From Devosia sp. 1566 (lineage in GTDB: Bacteria; Pseudomonadota; Alphaproteobacteria; Rhizobiales; Devosiaceae), in NCBI RefSeq assembly GCF_004005995.1, contig NZ_CP034767.1, positions 3,698,501 to 3,762,500 of the forward strand: a stretch of DNA of 64,000 nt. The letters run 5' to 3'. Numbering within the stretch: position 1 is the stretch's first letter; each line of letters starts with the position of its first letter. Positions 38,158-47,600 of the stretch are shown piece after piece. The notes under the pieces are model-generated. The model saw nothing but the letters and a program-made list of their open reading frames with translations, searched no databases and was not told the origin of the DNA. The translations under genes were made by a program, and so were the position numbers.

Positions 38158-38550
38158 CTAGGACGCCCGGTCATCCGGATTGGGCGACTGCACCGTGATC
38201 GCGGCCGGCTTGCGGGCGGCGTCGGTGGTCTGGTCTTCCTCACTGCCCTCGCGCGGCACGAATTCATAATCATTGCTGAGCGTGCCGGGCTCGTCGTCAT
38301 TGACGCGCAGCGAGAGGCGCTGCTTATCCAACTGCGCGAACCAGTCATCCCAATCCACCAGTTCCCAGCCGCCATAAGGGTTCACGTCCGGCCCCTCATT
38401 GCGCTCGGCATTGAGCGCATGCTGGCCAAAGGTCAGCTGCAGCAAATAGCGGCTTTCGCGCACATCGGGCGTTTCCATCATGATGGGGTTGCCGGCTCGC
38501 GCCTGCGTCCATTGCCGGATTTCTTCCCGACCGCTCAGAACTTTCGCCAT
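38158..38550 (-). CDS. Conserved hypothetical protein, 130 residues
   Basis: A cytoplasmic protein that I cannot place with certainty. The N-terminal part (LSGREEIRQWTQARAGNP) and the later WDDWFAQLDKQRLSLRVND recall, from memory, a small bacterial family with an R-E-E-I-R-x-W pattern followed by a W-D-x-F-F-like segment; no function is known to me. The C-terminal 30 residues are polar and low complexity. The ATG at 38550 is chosen because the pattern begins there; the frame is open to 38724. It is convergent with the zincin gene. Confidence 0.7.
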   Translation of the reverse strand: MAKVLSGREEIRQWTQARAGNPIMMETPDVRESRYLLQLTFGQHALNAERNEGPDVNPYGGWELVDWDDWFAQLDKQRLSLRVNDDEPGTLSNDYEFVPREGSEEDQTTDAARKPAAITVQSPNPDDRAS

Positions 38551-38675
38551 TGCTGGGCTCCTTTCAACTGTGTGTGCACAATTGCCGGACGCCCCCTTGG
38601 TTCCCGCTCCTTTCGCAGGCAATTCCCAAGCGTCGTGCCGCCTGCTATGGGGAGCCATCCCCAGCGAGGTAAGCC

Positions 38676-39212
38676 ATGACCCCAACCAATAACCGCCTGC
38701 TGCTTGGCAAGATCGGGGCCGCACACGGCATCAAGGGCGAGGTGCGCATCGCCACCTTTACCGCCGAACCCCAGTCCATTGCCCAGTATGGCGCCCTCGA
38801 AACCGATCGCCCCGGCCTCACCATCACCATCGAGGCCCTGCGCCTGCAGAACAATGTTGCCATCGCGCGCCTCAAGGGCATTGCCGACCGCAATGCCGCC
38901 GAGGCGCTCAATGGCGTGTCGCTGTTTATCGACCGGGCTCGCCTGCCCGAGCACGATGATGAGGACGAGTTCTACCACGCCGACCTGCTGGGCCTGGAAG
39001 CGCGGCTAGAAAATGGCACCGTGCTCGGCACCGTCGTGGCGCTGCCCAATTTTGGCGCCGGCGATCTGATCGAAATCCGCGATCCCGTTTCCGGCGACAC
39101 TTTTCTTTACCCCTTCACCAAGGCCGTCGTGCCCGATGTCCGACTGGGCGACGGCTATCTGACCATCGTGGTTCCCCTCGATGCACCCGAGGGCGAGGAA
39201 GAGCCCGATTGA
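38676..39212 (+). CDS. rimM: Ribosome maturation factor RimM
   Basis: A 178-residue 30S assembly factor that binds ribosomal protein S19 and helps process the 16S head domain. The N-terminal RimM barrel begins [18 protein letters not shown], and the C-terminal PRC-barrel part contains [11 protein letters not shown] and the acidic tail. It overlaps trmD by four bases (TTGA), and rplS follows, the usual rimM-trmD-rplS order. rpsP, which often precedes rimM, is absent here. Confidence 0.96.
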   Translation: MTPTNNRLLLGKIGAAHGIKGEVRIATFTAEPQSIAQYGALETDRPGLTITIEALRLQNNVAIARLKGIADRNAAEALNGVSLFIDRARLPEHDDEDEFYHADLLGLEARLENGTVLGTVVALPNFGAGDLIEIRDPVSGDTFLYPFTKAVVPDVRLGDGYLTIVVPLDAPEGEEEPD

Positions 39213-39889
39213 GCTTTTCCGCTGATATCATCACCCTGTTTCCGGACCTGTTTCCCGGACCCCTGGGTGCTTCGGTGCTGGGGCGGGGCCTGGGGGAAGG
39301 CTTGTGGTCGCTGCGCACGACGCAATTGCGCGATTTCGCCACCGACCGGCACCGCACCGTGGACGACACTCCGGCGGGGGGCGGCGCCGGCATGGTGCTC
39401 AAACCCGACATCGTGGCGCGCGCCATTGATGCCGTGGCGCCCTCTGGGGATCCGCGCCCGCGTATCCTGATGAGCCCGCGCGGCGCGCCGCTGACGCAAA
39501 AGCGGGCGCGCGAACTGGCGCTGGGCCCGGGCGCCGTGATCCTTTGCGGTCGCTTCGAGGGGATCGACCAACGCGTGATCGAGCATCGTCAGCTCGAGGA
39601 AATCTCCATCGGCGATTATGTTCTCGCGGGCGGGGAAGTTGCGGCCATGGTGCTGCTCGAAGCCGTGGTGCGCCTGATCCCAGGCGTGCTCGGCGGGGCG
39701 GACAGCCATGCCGAGGAAAGCTTTGAAAACGGGCTCCTCGAATATCCCCAATATACCCGCCCGCAGAGCTGGGAAGGATCCGAAATCCCATCCGTTCTGC
39801 TGTCGGGCGACCACAAGCGCATTCGCGAATGGCGGCACGCGCAAAGCCTGGAGCTGACCCGGGCGCGACGCCCGGACCTGCTGGATTGA
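39209..39889 (+). CDS. trmD: tRNA (guanine-37-N1)-methyltransferase TrmD
   Basis: A 226-residue SPOUT-class enzyme that makes m1G37 and thereby prevents +1 frameshifting. The knotted SAM site is visible as [13 protein letters not shown] and [11 protein letters not shown], and [11 protein letters not shown] precedes the C-terminal domain. Translation starts at a TTG at 39209 overlapping the rimM stop (TTGA); no ATG is available near the conserved N-terminus ([13 protein letters not shown]), so the unusual start is well supported and implies coupling to rimM. Confidence 0.96.
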   Translation: MSFSADIITLFPDLFPGPLGASVLGRGLGEGLWSLRTTQLRDFATDRHRTVDDTPAGGGAGMVLKPDIVARAIDAVAPSGDPRPRILMSPRGAPLTQKRARELALGPGAVILCGRFEGIDQRVIEHRQLEEISIGDYVLAGGEVAAMVLLEAVVRLIPGVLGGADSHAEESFENGLLEYPQYTRPQSWEGSEIPSVLLSGDHKRIREWRHAQSLELTRARRPDLLD

Positions 39890-40083
39890 ACGGGGTGCCG
39901 GATGTGCCCGGGATGGCTGGACTTTGCGGCAAAAATCCCCTATAGCGCCGCCACGACTGGACGGTGGGCTATCGGACCCGCTGCCGACGACAACAAGAAG
40001 ACCAAACTCTCCGTTGTAACCAAGACCGGGCATCGATCCGCAAGGCTCGAACAACTGCCCCAGTGAAAAGATCAGGACGGATC
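39890..40083 (+). promoter_or_regulatory. rplS leader region
   Basis: These 194 bases between trmD and rplS hold no gene. A TATAGC stands at about 39941-39946 as a possible -10 with a weak upstream element, and the remaining roughly 130 bases would be an untranslated leader ending in a small ACTG-CCC-CAGT hairpin before the ribosome-binding site. A leader this long suggests separate transcription or regulation of L19. Confidence 0.35.
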
Positions 40084-40629
40084 ATGAATATCATCCAGCA
40101 GCTCAATGCTGAGCATGTTGAGCAGCTCGCCGCCAAGCGCACTCTTCCCGAATTCACCCATGGCGATACCGTCAAGGTGTGGGTCAAGATCCGCGAAGGC
40201 GAAAAAGAGCGTCTGCAGGCCTACGAAGGCGTGGTTATCGCCCTCAACGGTGGCGGCCTGACCGCCAGCTTCACCGTGCGCAAGATTTCCTATGGTGAAG
40301 GCGTGGAACGCGTGTTCCCGCTTTATTCGCCCAATATCGCTTCGGTTGAAGTGCTCAAGCGCGGCAAGGTGCGTCGCGCCAAGCTTTATTACCTGCGCGA
40401 TCGTCGCGGCAAGTCGGCCCGTATTTTCGAATCGACCAACGCCCGCACCAAGAAGATCGAGGCTGAAGAGCGTACGGCGGCCCAGGCTGCTCGCGATGCG
40501 CGTGACGCCGAAAAGGTCGCCGCTGCCGAGGCTTTTGCCGCCGAGCAGGCTGCCAAGGACGCGGAAGCTGCAGCCGCTGCTGCTGCTGCCGAGCAGGAAG
40601 CCGCTGCTGCCGGGACCAAGAGCGAATAA
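40084..40629 (+). CDS. rplS: 50S ribosomal protein L19 with long Ala-rich C-terminal tail
   Basis: A 181-residue L19. Residues 1-120 are the normal L19 fold, with [41 protein letters not shown] and [18 protein letters not shown]. Beyond that, about 60 residues of Ala/Glu/Lys-rich sequence form a probable single long charged helix, which the usual 115-130 residue L19 lacks. L19 sits at the 30S-50S interface (bridge B8). The ATG at 40084 is the family start. A terminator follows. Confidence 0.96.
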   Translation: MNIIQQLNAEHVEQLAAKRTLPEFTHGDTVKVWVKIREGEKERLQAYEGVVIALNGGGLTASFTVRKISYGEGVERVFPLYSPNIASVEVLKRGKVRRAKLYYLRDRRGKSARIFESTNARTKKIEAEERTAAQAARDARDAEKVAAAEAFAAEQAAKDAEAAAAAAAAEQEAAAAGTKSE

Positions 40630-40654
40630 GCTCACGACCTCCTCCCCATTTCTG

Positions 40655-40690
40655 CAAAGGCCCGGCCACCAGCCGGGCCTTTGTGTTGCC
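40655..40690 (+). terminator. Intrinsic terminator after rplS
   Basis: A perfect 12-bp stem CAAAGGCCCGGC / GCCGGGCCTTTG (40655-40666, 40672-40683) with a CACCA loop, then TGTTG. It closes the rimM-trmD-rplS unit. Confidence 0.8.
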
Positions 40691-40752
40691 GGGTGCGCCT
40701 CCCATCCCCCGCCCCCTTGCCGCTTGGGCGGCGAACGGCTAGCAACAAACCC

Positions 40753-41655
40753 ATGTACGATTTTGCCGCCGACATTGCCGATTGTGCGCTTGCCGTGGAA
40801 ACCGCGCTGGATCGGGCGCTCGGTGCGACCCGCCTTTCGGGCCCCGGCCCGGCTCCCGAGCGCTTGATCGCTGCCATGCGCCACGGCAGCCTCGCCGGCG
40901 GCAAGCGGCTGCGGCCCCTGCTCGTGCGCCAGGCCTCGGCGGTGTTCAATGTGCCACCTGCCCAATCGCTGATGGCGGGCCTCGCGGTGGAACTGGTGCA
41001 TTGCTATTCCCTGGTGCATGACGATCTTCCAGCCATGGATGACGATGATCTGCGCCGCGGCCGCCCCACCGTGCACAAGGCCTATGACGACGCCACCGCG
41101 ATCCTTGCGGGAGATGCGCTCCTCACCCATGCTTTTGGGCTCCTTTCCAGCCCCGAATGCCATCCCGATCCTGCGGTGCGCATTGCCCTGGTTGGGGAGC
41201 TCGTTGCCGGGAGCGGCGCTGGGGGCATGGTTGGGGGGCAAATGCGCGACATTGCCGGCGAAGACGCCGATCTCTCGCCGGCCGAAATTGCCACCATGCA
41301 GGCGATGAAAACCGGCGCCCTGATCCGCGCCAGCGTGCGGATCGGAGCCCTGCTCGGCACGACCGATGGCCGCGCCCTTTCGGCCCTCACCGCTTATGCC
41401 GAAGCGGCCGGTCGCGCCTTCCAGCTCGCCGACGATATTCTCGATGTCACTGCCTCGCCCGAAACCATGGGCAAGGCCACCGGCAAGGATGCCGAGGCGG
41501 GCAAGCAGACCCTCGTGGCCTCGCTTGGCCTTGATGGGGCTCGCACGGCCCTGTCGCGCACCGTCAACGAGGCTTTGCTGGCCCTGCGTACCTTCGGCCC
41601 CAAGGCCGACGGCTTGCGCGCCACGGCCCGCTATTTCGCCAGCCGGGAGCATTAG
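40753..41655 (+). CDS. ispA: Polyprenyl synthase, probable (2E,6E)-farnesyl diphosphate synthase
   Basis: A 300-residue trans-isoprenyl diphosphate synthase that condenses IPP with DMAPP and GPP. The first Asp-rich motif is DDLPAMDDDDLRRGRP, with the bacterial FPP-synthase type two-residue insertion (DD-x4-D), and the second is DDILD. GGKRLRPLLV is the IPP-binding segment. The start at 40753 is normal. ispG is encoded 1.3 kb away on the opposite strand, but no operon link exists. It is followed within four bases by the MOSC gene. Confidence 0.93.
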   Translation: MYDFAADIADCALAVETALDRALGATRLSGPGPAPERLIAAMRHGSLAGGKRLRPLLVRQASAVFNVPPAQSLMAGLAVELVHCYSLVHDDLPAMDDDDLRRGRPTVHKAYDDATAILAGDALLTHAFGLLSSPECHPDPAVRIALVGELVAGSGAGGMVGGQMRDIAGEDADLSPAEIATMQAMKTGALIRASVRIGALLGTTDGRALSALTAYAEAAGRAFQLADDILDVTASPETMGKATGKDAEAGKQTLVASLGLDGARTALSRTVNEALLALRTFGPKADGLRATARYFASREH

Positions 41656-41658
41656 CGG

Positions 41659-42294
41659 GTGCACGAACTGCTTGCCGTCTGCTGCGGAACGCCCCAGCCG
41701 ATCCCGGGCAAGAAGGCCAAGACCGGCATCTTCAAGACCGCGGTGGAGGGCCCGGTTGCCATCGACACGCTTGGCCTTGCCGGCGATGCGGTGATGGACC
41801 GCAAGCACCATGGCGGCGTCGATCAGGCGGTGTACCTCTACTTCGCCGATGATTACCGCTGGTGGGCCGGCCAGTTGGGCAGCACGCCCCTGCCCGGTAC
41901 CTTCGGCGAAAACCTGCTGCTCGAGGGCTTCGATGGGCGCGCCATCGCCGTTGGCGATCGCTTCGGCATCGGGGCGGTGGAGCTCGAAGTCACCTCCCAC
42001 CGCACGCCCTGCCTGACCTTCAGCGCCCGCATGGGCGATCCGCGCTGGGCCAAGCGCTTTCACCGCGCCAACCGCCCCGGCGCTTATTGCCGCGTGCTGG
42101 CGACTGGCGAAGTCGCCGCGGGAATGGCGGTTACCTACACCCCCTTTGCCGGGACCCGCATCACCGTCGCCGAACTGATGGCGCTGGACGGGGTGCGCGA
42201 TCCCGATCCATCCATCCTGCGCCGCGCGCTTGAAGCGCCCCTGCACCACAAGCTGCGCGACGATTTCGCCTCGCGGCTCGCCCGCCTGTTCTGA
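41659..42294 (+). CDS. MOSC domain-containing protein
   Basis: A 211-residue protein with a MOSC (molybdenum cofactor sulfurase C-terminal) domain of the YiiM type. Key features are GLAGDAVMDRKHHGGVDQAVYLY, then GTFGENLLLEGFDGRAIAVGDRFGIG, and the cysteine in RTPCLTFSARMGDPRWAKRF that may carry sulfur or coordinate molybdenum. YiiM-type proteins reduce hydroxylated N-compounds. The gene starts with GTG four bases after ispA and is followed closely by the YbaK gene, so these three are likely co-transcribed. Confidence 0.9.
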   Translation: MHELLAVCCGTPQPIPGKKAKTGIFKTAVEGPVAIDTLGLAGDAVMDRKHHGGVDQAVYLYFADDYRWWAGQLGSTPLPGTFGENLLLEGFDGRAIAVGDRFGIGAVELEVTSHRTPCLTFSARMGDPRWAKRFHRANRPGAYCRVLATGEVAAGMAVTYTPFAGTRITVAELMALDGVRDPDPSILRRALEAPLHHKLRDDFASRLARLF

Positions 42295-42302
42295 GGATTT
42301 TC

Positions 42303-42782
42303 ATGACCCTGCAATCTGTCCGCGCCGACCTGGCGCTGCGTGCCCCCGACCTGCCCATCATCGAAACCGCGGAGGCGACCTCGACAGTCGATCTGGCGGC
42401 GGCGGTGCATGGCTGCGCGCCCGGACAGATCGCCAAGACGCTGTGCATCCGGGTCAAGGGGGAAGTGCTGCTACTCGTGACGCGTGGCGATGCGCGGCTC
42501 GACAACACCAAGGCCAAAACAGCGCTCGGCGGCCGCCCCCGCATGCTGGGAGCCGAGGAGGTGGAGCAGCTCACGAGCCACAAGGTGGGCGGCGTTTGCC
42601 CCTTCGGCCTGCCCCAGCCGCTGCCGATTTTCCTCGATCAATCGCTCAAGATCTATAACGCAGTCATCCCGGCCGGCGGGGACACCCATTCCTCGGTGCG
42701 CCTGAGCCTCGAGCGGCTGGCCGAACTCTGCGGCAACCAATGGGTGGATGCCTGCCTTGTCCCCGAGGCGGTCACGCCCTAG
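42303..42782 (+). CDS. YbaK/ProX-type aminoacyl-tRNA deacylase
   Basis: A 159-residue protein of the YbaK/EbsC/INS superfamily that hydrolyses mischarged aminoacyl-tRNAs such as Cys- or Ala-tRNA(Pro). Recognisable elements are GCAPGQIAKTLCIRVKG with the substrate-contact lysine, RMLGAEEVEQLTSHKVGGVCPFG and the closing INA-type strand (DTHSSVRLSLERLAELCG). It keeps trans-editing proteins from mis-incorporating amino acids. The stop codon overlaps the convergent 45-residue membrane gene by two bases. Confidence 0.88.
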   Translation: MTLQSVRADLALRAPDLPIIETAEATSTVDLAAAVHGCAPGQIAKTLCIRVKGEVLLLVTRGDARLDNTKAKTALGGRPRMLGAEEVEQLTSHKVGGVCPFGLPQPLPIFLDQSLKIYNAVIPAGGDTHSSVRLSLERLAELCGNQWVDACLVPEAVTP

Positions 42783-42916
42783 TCCAGCACCCCCAGCGCC
42801 TTGAGCACCAGCAGGGCCACGATCAAGGCACCGATATAGATCCAGCGCCGCTTGTTGCCATAAAGCAGCTGCAGGGCGCTGCGGCGCCCTTGCCGCTCCT
42901 CAGACTCTTCAGTCAT
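42779..42916 (-). CDS. 45-residue single-span membrane protein coupled to ispG
   Basis: A tiny protein: a charged N-terminus ([19 protein letters not shown]), then one hydrophobic helix ([17 protein letters not shown]) and the ending GVLD. Its ATG overlaps the ispG stop (ATGA), and the stop reaches two bases into the convergent YbaK gene. I recognise no family. The tight overlap, an open frame filling the gap exactly and the sensible membrane topology support a real gene. It may regulate or anchor something at the membrane; no function is claimed. Confidence 0.7.
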   Translation of the reverse strand: MTEESEERQGRRSALQLLYGNKRRWIYIGALIVALLVLKALGVLD

Positions 42917-44154
42917 TCCGCCGCCGTTTGCTGGCCGGCACCGAATTTGCGCTCGATATAATCGGCCACCATCACCTTGAACTGGTCGGCCACATCGGCC
43001 CCGCGCAGCGTCGCAACCTTCTGGCCATCGACGAAGACGGGCGCCGCAGGGGTTTCCCCGGTGCCGGGCAGGGAAATGCCGATATTGGCGTGCTTGGATT
43101 CACCCGGGCCATTGACGATGCAGCCCATCACCGCGACCGAAAGGGTTTCAACGCCGGGATAGCGCTCCTTCCACTCCGGCATGGAGGCGGACAGGTGATC
43201 CTGGATGTCCTTGGCCAGCGTTTGGAACGTGGTGGAGGTGGTGCGCCCGCAGCCCGGGCACGCAGCCACCACCGGCAGAAACTGGCGGAAGCCCATGGTC
43301 TGCAGCAGCTCCTGGGCTACCTTGACCTCGGTGGTGCGGTCCCCACCCGGCTCGGGGGTCAGCGAAATGCGGATCGTGTCGCCAATCCCCTGCTGCAGCA
43401 AAATGCCAAGCGCGGCCGAGGAGGCCACAATGCCCTTGGAGCCCATGCCCGCTTCGGTCAGCCCGAGATGGAGCGCATAATCGCAGCGCGCCGCCAGATC
43501 CTGGTAGACGGCGATCAGGTGCTGCACATCGCTGACCTTGGTGGAGAGGATGATCTTGTCGCGCCCGAGCCCAATTTCCTCGGCCCGGCGCGCCGACAGC
43601 AGGGCCGACTGGATGATCGCCTCGCGCTGCACGGCGGCGGCCGAGATGGGGGCCGCGGACACCGCGTTTTCGTCCATCAGCCGGGTGAGCAGCTCTTCAT
43701 CGAGCGAGCCCCAATTGACCCCGATGCGCACCGGCTTGTTGTAGCGGATGGCGAGTTCGATCAGCGTCGAGAACTGCGTGTCGCGCTTGGCCTTGAAGCC
43801 CACATTCCCCGGATTGATGCGGTATTTCGCCAGCGCCTCGGCGCAGGCCGGGTGATCCGTCAGCAGCTTGTGGCCGATATAATGGAAGTCACCCACCAGC
43901 GGCACGTCATAGCCCATGAAGGCCAGCCGGTCGCGGATATGGGGTACGGCAGCCGCCGACTCGTCGCGGTCCACGGTGATCCGCACGATCTCCGAGCCCG
44001 CTCGCGCCAGCTGCATCACCTGCCGCACGGTCGCATCGATGTCGGCGGTATCGGTATTGGTCATGGATTGCACCACGACCGGTGCGCCCCCGCCGACCAG
44101 GACCCCGCCAACATTGACTCCAACCGATTGCCTGCGCAGTGCCGGGCCCGACAT
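42913..44154 (-). CDS. ispG: 4-hydroxy-3-methylbut-2-enyl diphosphate synthase (flavodoxin)
   Basis: A 413-residue [4Fe-4S] enzyme of the MEP isoprenoid pathway, converting MEcPP to HMBPP. The N-terminal TIM-barrel part has [19 protein letters not shown] and [13 protein letters not shown]. The C-terminal cluster cysteines are in [13 protein letters not shown] and [18 protein letters not shown]. Its presence shows that the organism uses the MEP route. A minus-strand 45-residue membrane gene overlaps its stop. Confidence 0.97.
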   Translation of the reverse strand: MSGPALRRQSVGVNVGGVLVGGGAPVVVQSMTNTDTADIDATVRQVMQLARAGSEIVRITVDRDESAAAVPHIRDRLAFMGYDVPLVGDFHYIGHKLLTDHPACAEALAKYRINPGNVGFKAKRDTQFSTLIELAIRYNKPVRIGVNWGSLDEELLTRLMDENAVSAAPISAAAVQREAIIQSALLSARRAEEIGLGRDKIILSTKVSDVQHLIAVYQDLAARCDYALHLGLTEAGMGSKGIVASSAALGILLQQGIGDTIRISLTPEPGGDRTTEVKVAQELLQTMGFRQFLPVVAACPGCGRTTSTTFQTLAKDIQDHLSASMPEWKERYPGVETLSVAVMGCIVNGPGESKHANIGISLPGTGETPAAPVFVDGQKVATLRGADVADQFKVMVADYIERKFGAGQQTAAE

Positions 44155-44266
44155 GAAACACCTCTTTGCTGAGCCACAAATAAGGCGAGCAGCCTACAAG
44201 CGCAATCCGACGCTTACGTGAACGGGGAGGTCTTGAACTAAAGCGAGCCAGGGCCATTTAAGAGCT

Positions 44267-44626
44267 ATGATGAAAAACCTCTTCTCGCCCCTCAATTTGC
44301 TCGGTCGCTTCACCGTGGGCCGGTTCTTTATCTTCCGCAAGGAACTGCTGCTGCTTTGGCGCGGCTTCCGGCACGCGGAAACGCCGCTGGCGCTCAAATT
44401 CGCCATGCTGCTGGTGCCGCTGTACCTGATCAGTCCGGTCGACCTGATCCCCGACGTGCTGCCCTTCCTTGGCATCGTCGATGACATGGTCATCGTGCCC
44501 CTGCTGGTAAGCTGGATCGTCGGTATGCTGCCGCTCGAAGTGCGCGGCGAAAAGGCCCGGGCCGGTGCCCGCGCCGCTCGTCCTACTCAGGGCAATGTCA
44601 TCGACGGCAAGGCCCGCCGGCTTTGA
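44267..44626 (+). CDS. YkvA family (DUF1232) membrane protein
   Basis: A 119-residue protein with the DUF1232 core LKFAMLLVPLYLISPVDLIPDVLPFLGIVDDMVIVPLLVSW, which is highly conserved in the YkvA family. It is anchored by two hydrophobic stretches, preceded by an Arg-rich amphipathic N-terminus and followed by a polar basic tail. The function is unknown; the family is found in bacteria and plant plastids. It stands alone, divergent from ispG and convergent with pyc. Confidence 0.9.
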   Translation: MMKNLFSPLNLLGRFTVGRFFIFRKELLLLWRGFRHAETPLALKFAMLLVPLYLISPVDLIPDVLPFLGIVDDMVIVPLLVSWIVGMLPLEVRGEKARAGARAARPTQGNVIDGKARRL

Positions 44627-44696
44627 CCCACTGGCCCGGTTCAAGCCGGGACAGCGGCAGAAGTAGCTCCATCGAGCCGCGGGATCGCTTCCGCGG

Positions 44697-47600
44697 CTAC
44701 TCCATGCGCACCAGCAGGTCCTTGGCGTCGATCTGATCTCCCGGCTTGACCAGCACTTCGGCGACGACGCCATCGGCTTCGGCATGAATGGCGGTTTCCA
44801 TCTTCATGGCTTCGATGGAACACAGCACATCCCCGGCAAACACCGTTTGCCCTTCCTTGGCCGCCAGGGTCGAGATCACCCCCGGCATGGGCGCACCGAC
44901 CTGCTTGCTATCCCCCAGCGCCGCCTTGGCGCGCAGCTTGACCTCGCCGGCCTTGAGGCGATCGGGCACGGTGATGGTGCGCGGCTGACCATTGAGGTCA
45001 AAGAACACCCGCACTTCGCCCTTCTCGTTGGTTTCCGCGCGGCCGAGATAGTTGACCACCAGCGTCTTTCCCTTTTCGATGTCGACGAGCAGTTCCTGGC
45101 CCTCAACCAGCCCATAGAAGTACACCGGGGTGGGCAGCACTGCGGTGGGACCGTAGCGGTCCTGGGTCTTGGCGAAGTCGGCAAAGACTTTCGGATACAT
45201 CAGCGCTGACGCCAGGCGATAATCATCGACCTCGTGCCCCACTTCCTCGGCAATGCGGGTCCGCTCGGCTTCCAAGTCCACCGGCGGCAAATAGGAGCCC
45301 GGCCGTTCGGTCAGCGGCTCGCGGCCCTTCAGCACCTTTTTCTGCAAGGCAGGCGGAAAGCCGCCGGGCGGCTGGCCGAGATCGCCGGCAAAGAACCCCA
45401 CCACCGAATCGGGGAAGGCGATGTCGCGCCTGGGGTCTTCCACCTCGGCGCGCGTGAGGCCGGCCGAGACCATGGCAAGAGCCATGTCGCCCACGACCTT
45501 GGAGCTGGGCGTGACCTTGACGATATCGCCGAACATCTGGTTGACGTCGGCATAGGTCTGGGCGACCTCGTGCCAGCGGGTTTCGAGGCCAAGTGAGCGG
45601 GCCTGTTCCTTGAGATTGGTGAACTGCCCGCCCGGCATTTCATGCAGATAGACTTCCGAAGCCCCCGCGCGCAGATCGCTTTCAAAGGCACGATACTGCG
45701 TGCGCACGGCTTCCCAGTAAAACGAGATCTGCCGGATGGCCTTGGCGTCGAGCTCGCTGTCGCGCTCGCCGTCCGCCAGCGCTGCCGCGAGCGAGCCGAG
45801 TGTGGGCTGCGAGGTCGTGCCACTCAGGGCATCCATCGCCGCATCCACCGCATCAACGCCTGCTTCCACCGCCGCCAGCACCGTCGCGGCGGCTGCACCG
45901 GAGGTGTCGTGGGTGTGGAGGTGAATGGGCAGACCCACTTCGTCCTTCAGAGTTGCCACAAGCTTGCGCGCCGCGGCGGGCTTGAGCACGCCAGCCATGT
46001 CCTTGATGCCCAGAACATGGCTGCCGGCCGCTTCCAATTCCTTGGCCAGCGCCACATAGTATTTGAGGTCATATTTGGACCGGTCGGGGTCCAGCATGTC
46101 CCCGGTATAGCAGAGCACGCCTTCGCAGACCTTGTCGGCCTCGAGCACCGCGTCCATGGCGACGCGCATATTGTCGACCCAGTTGAGGCAATCAAAGACG
46201 CGGAACACATCCACGCCCCCCCTGGCGGCCTGCTGCACAAAGAAGCGCACCACATTGTCGGGGTAGTTGGTGTAGCCGACGCCATTGGAGCCGCGCAGCA
46301 GCATCTGCGTCAGGATATTGGGGGCGCCGTCGCGCACTTGCGCCAGCCGCTCCCAGGGATCTTCATTGAGGAAGCGCATGGCGACGTCAAATGTGGCGCC
46401 ACCCCAGCATTCCAGCGAAAACAGGTTCGGCAAGCCATGGGCATAGGCCTGCGCCACTCGCGTGATGTCAAAGCTGCGCATCCGCGTGGCGAGCAGGCTT
46501 TGATGCGCATCGCGCATCGTGGTGTCGGTGAAGAGGACGCGTTTCTGCGCCTTCATCCACTCGGCCAGACCCTTTGGCCCTTGGCGCTCCAGCACCTGGC
46601 GGCTGCCTTCGGCTGCGGCGGGCGGGAACTGGGGCACCACGGGGGCGGCTGCCTCGGCCGGGGGGCGCGGGCGGTCGCGCACTTCGGGATGCCCGTTGAT
46701 CGTCACATCGGCGATGTAGCTGAGCAGCTTGGTCGCCCGGTCCTTGCGGCGGGCAATGTCGAACAGCGCCGGCGTCGTGTCGATGAAGCGCGTCGTATAG
46801 CGGTTCTCGACGAAATCTGGGTGGGTGATGATGTTTTCGAGGAACGCCAGGTTAGTGGACACGCCCCGAATGCGGAACTCGCGCAAGGCGCGATGCATGC
46901 GGGCAATGGCTTCCTCGGGCGTCGGGGCCCAGCAGGTGACCTTCTCCAGCAGCGGGTCGTAATAGCGGGTGATCACCGCCCCCGCATAAGCCGTGCCGCC
47001 ATCGAGGCGCACGCCAAAGCCGGTGGCGCCGCGATAAGCGGTAATGCGGCCATAATCGGGAATGAAGTTTTGCTCGGGATCTTCCGTCGTCACCCGGCAC
47101 TGGATGGCATTGCCATGCAGCTTGATATCGGCCTGGAGCGGCACACCGGACTCCGGAGTGCCAATCACCGCGCCATCGAGCAGCTTGATTTGCGCCTTGA
47201 CGATGTCGATCCCCGTCACTTCCTCAGTGACCGTATGCTCCACCTGGATGCGCGGATTGACCTCGATGAAATAAAATTCGTTCGTGTCGGCGTCCATCAG
47301 AAATTCGACCGTCCCCGCGCCGCGGTAACGGGCGGCATTACCGAGCCGCAGCGCTGCGTCGGTCAGCTTGGTGCGCACTTCTTCCGACAGGTATGGGGCG
47401 GGCGCGCGCTCCACCACTTTCTGGTTGCGCCGCTGCACCGAGCAATCGCGCTCGAAAAGGTGCACCAGATTGCCGTGATCATCCCCCACGAGTTGCACCT
47501 CGACATGGCGGGCCCGTTCGACGAGCTTTTCGAGATACATCTCGTCCTTGCCAAAGGCCGCCTTGGCTTCGCGCTTGCCTTCCGAGACCTCGGCCAGCAG

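Noticed and set aside
40072..42249. 725-codon minus-strand frame opposite rplS, ispA and MOSC
   Set aside because: It spans three confident plus-strand genes and has shadow-type composition.
44636..44700. Hairpins between ykvA and pyc as terminators
   Set aside because: CCCGG/CCGGG and GCCGCGG/CCGCGGC stems exist, but no T-run follows in either direction, so they are not listed.
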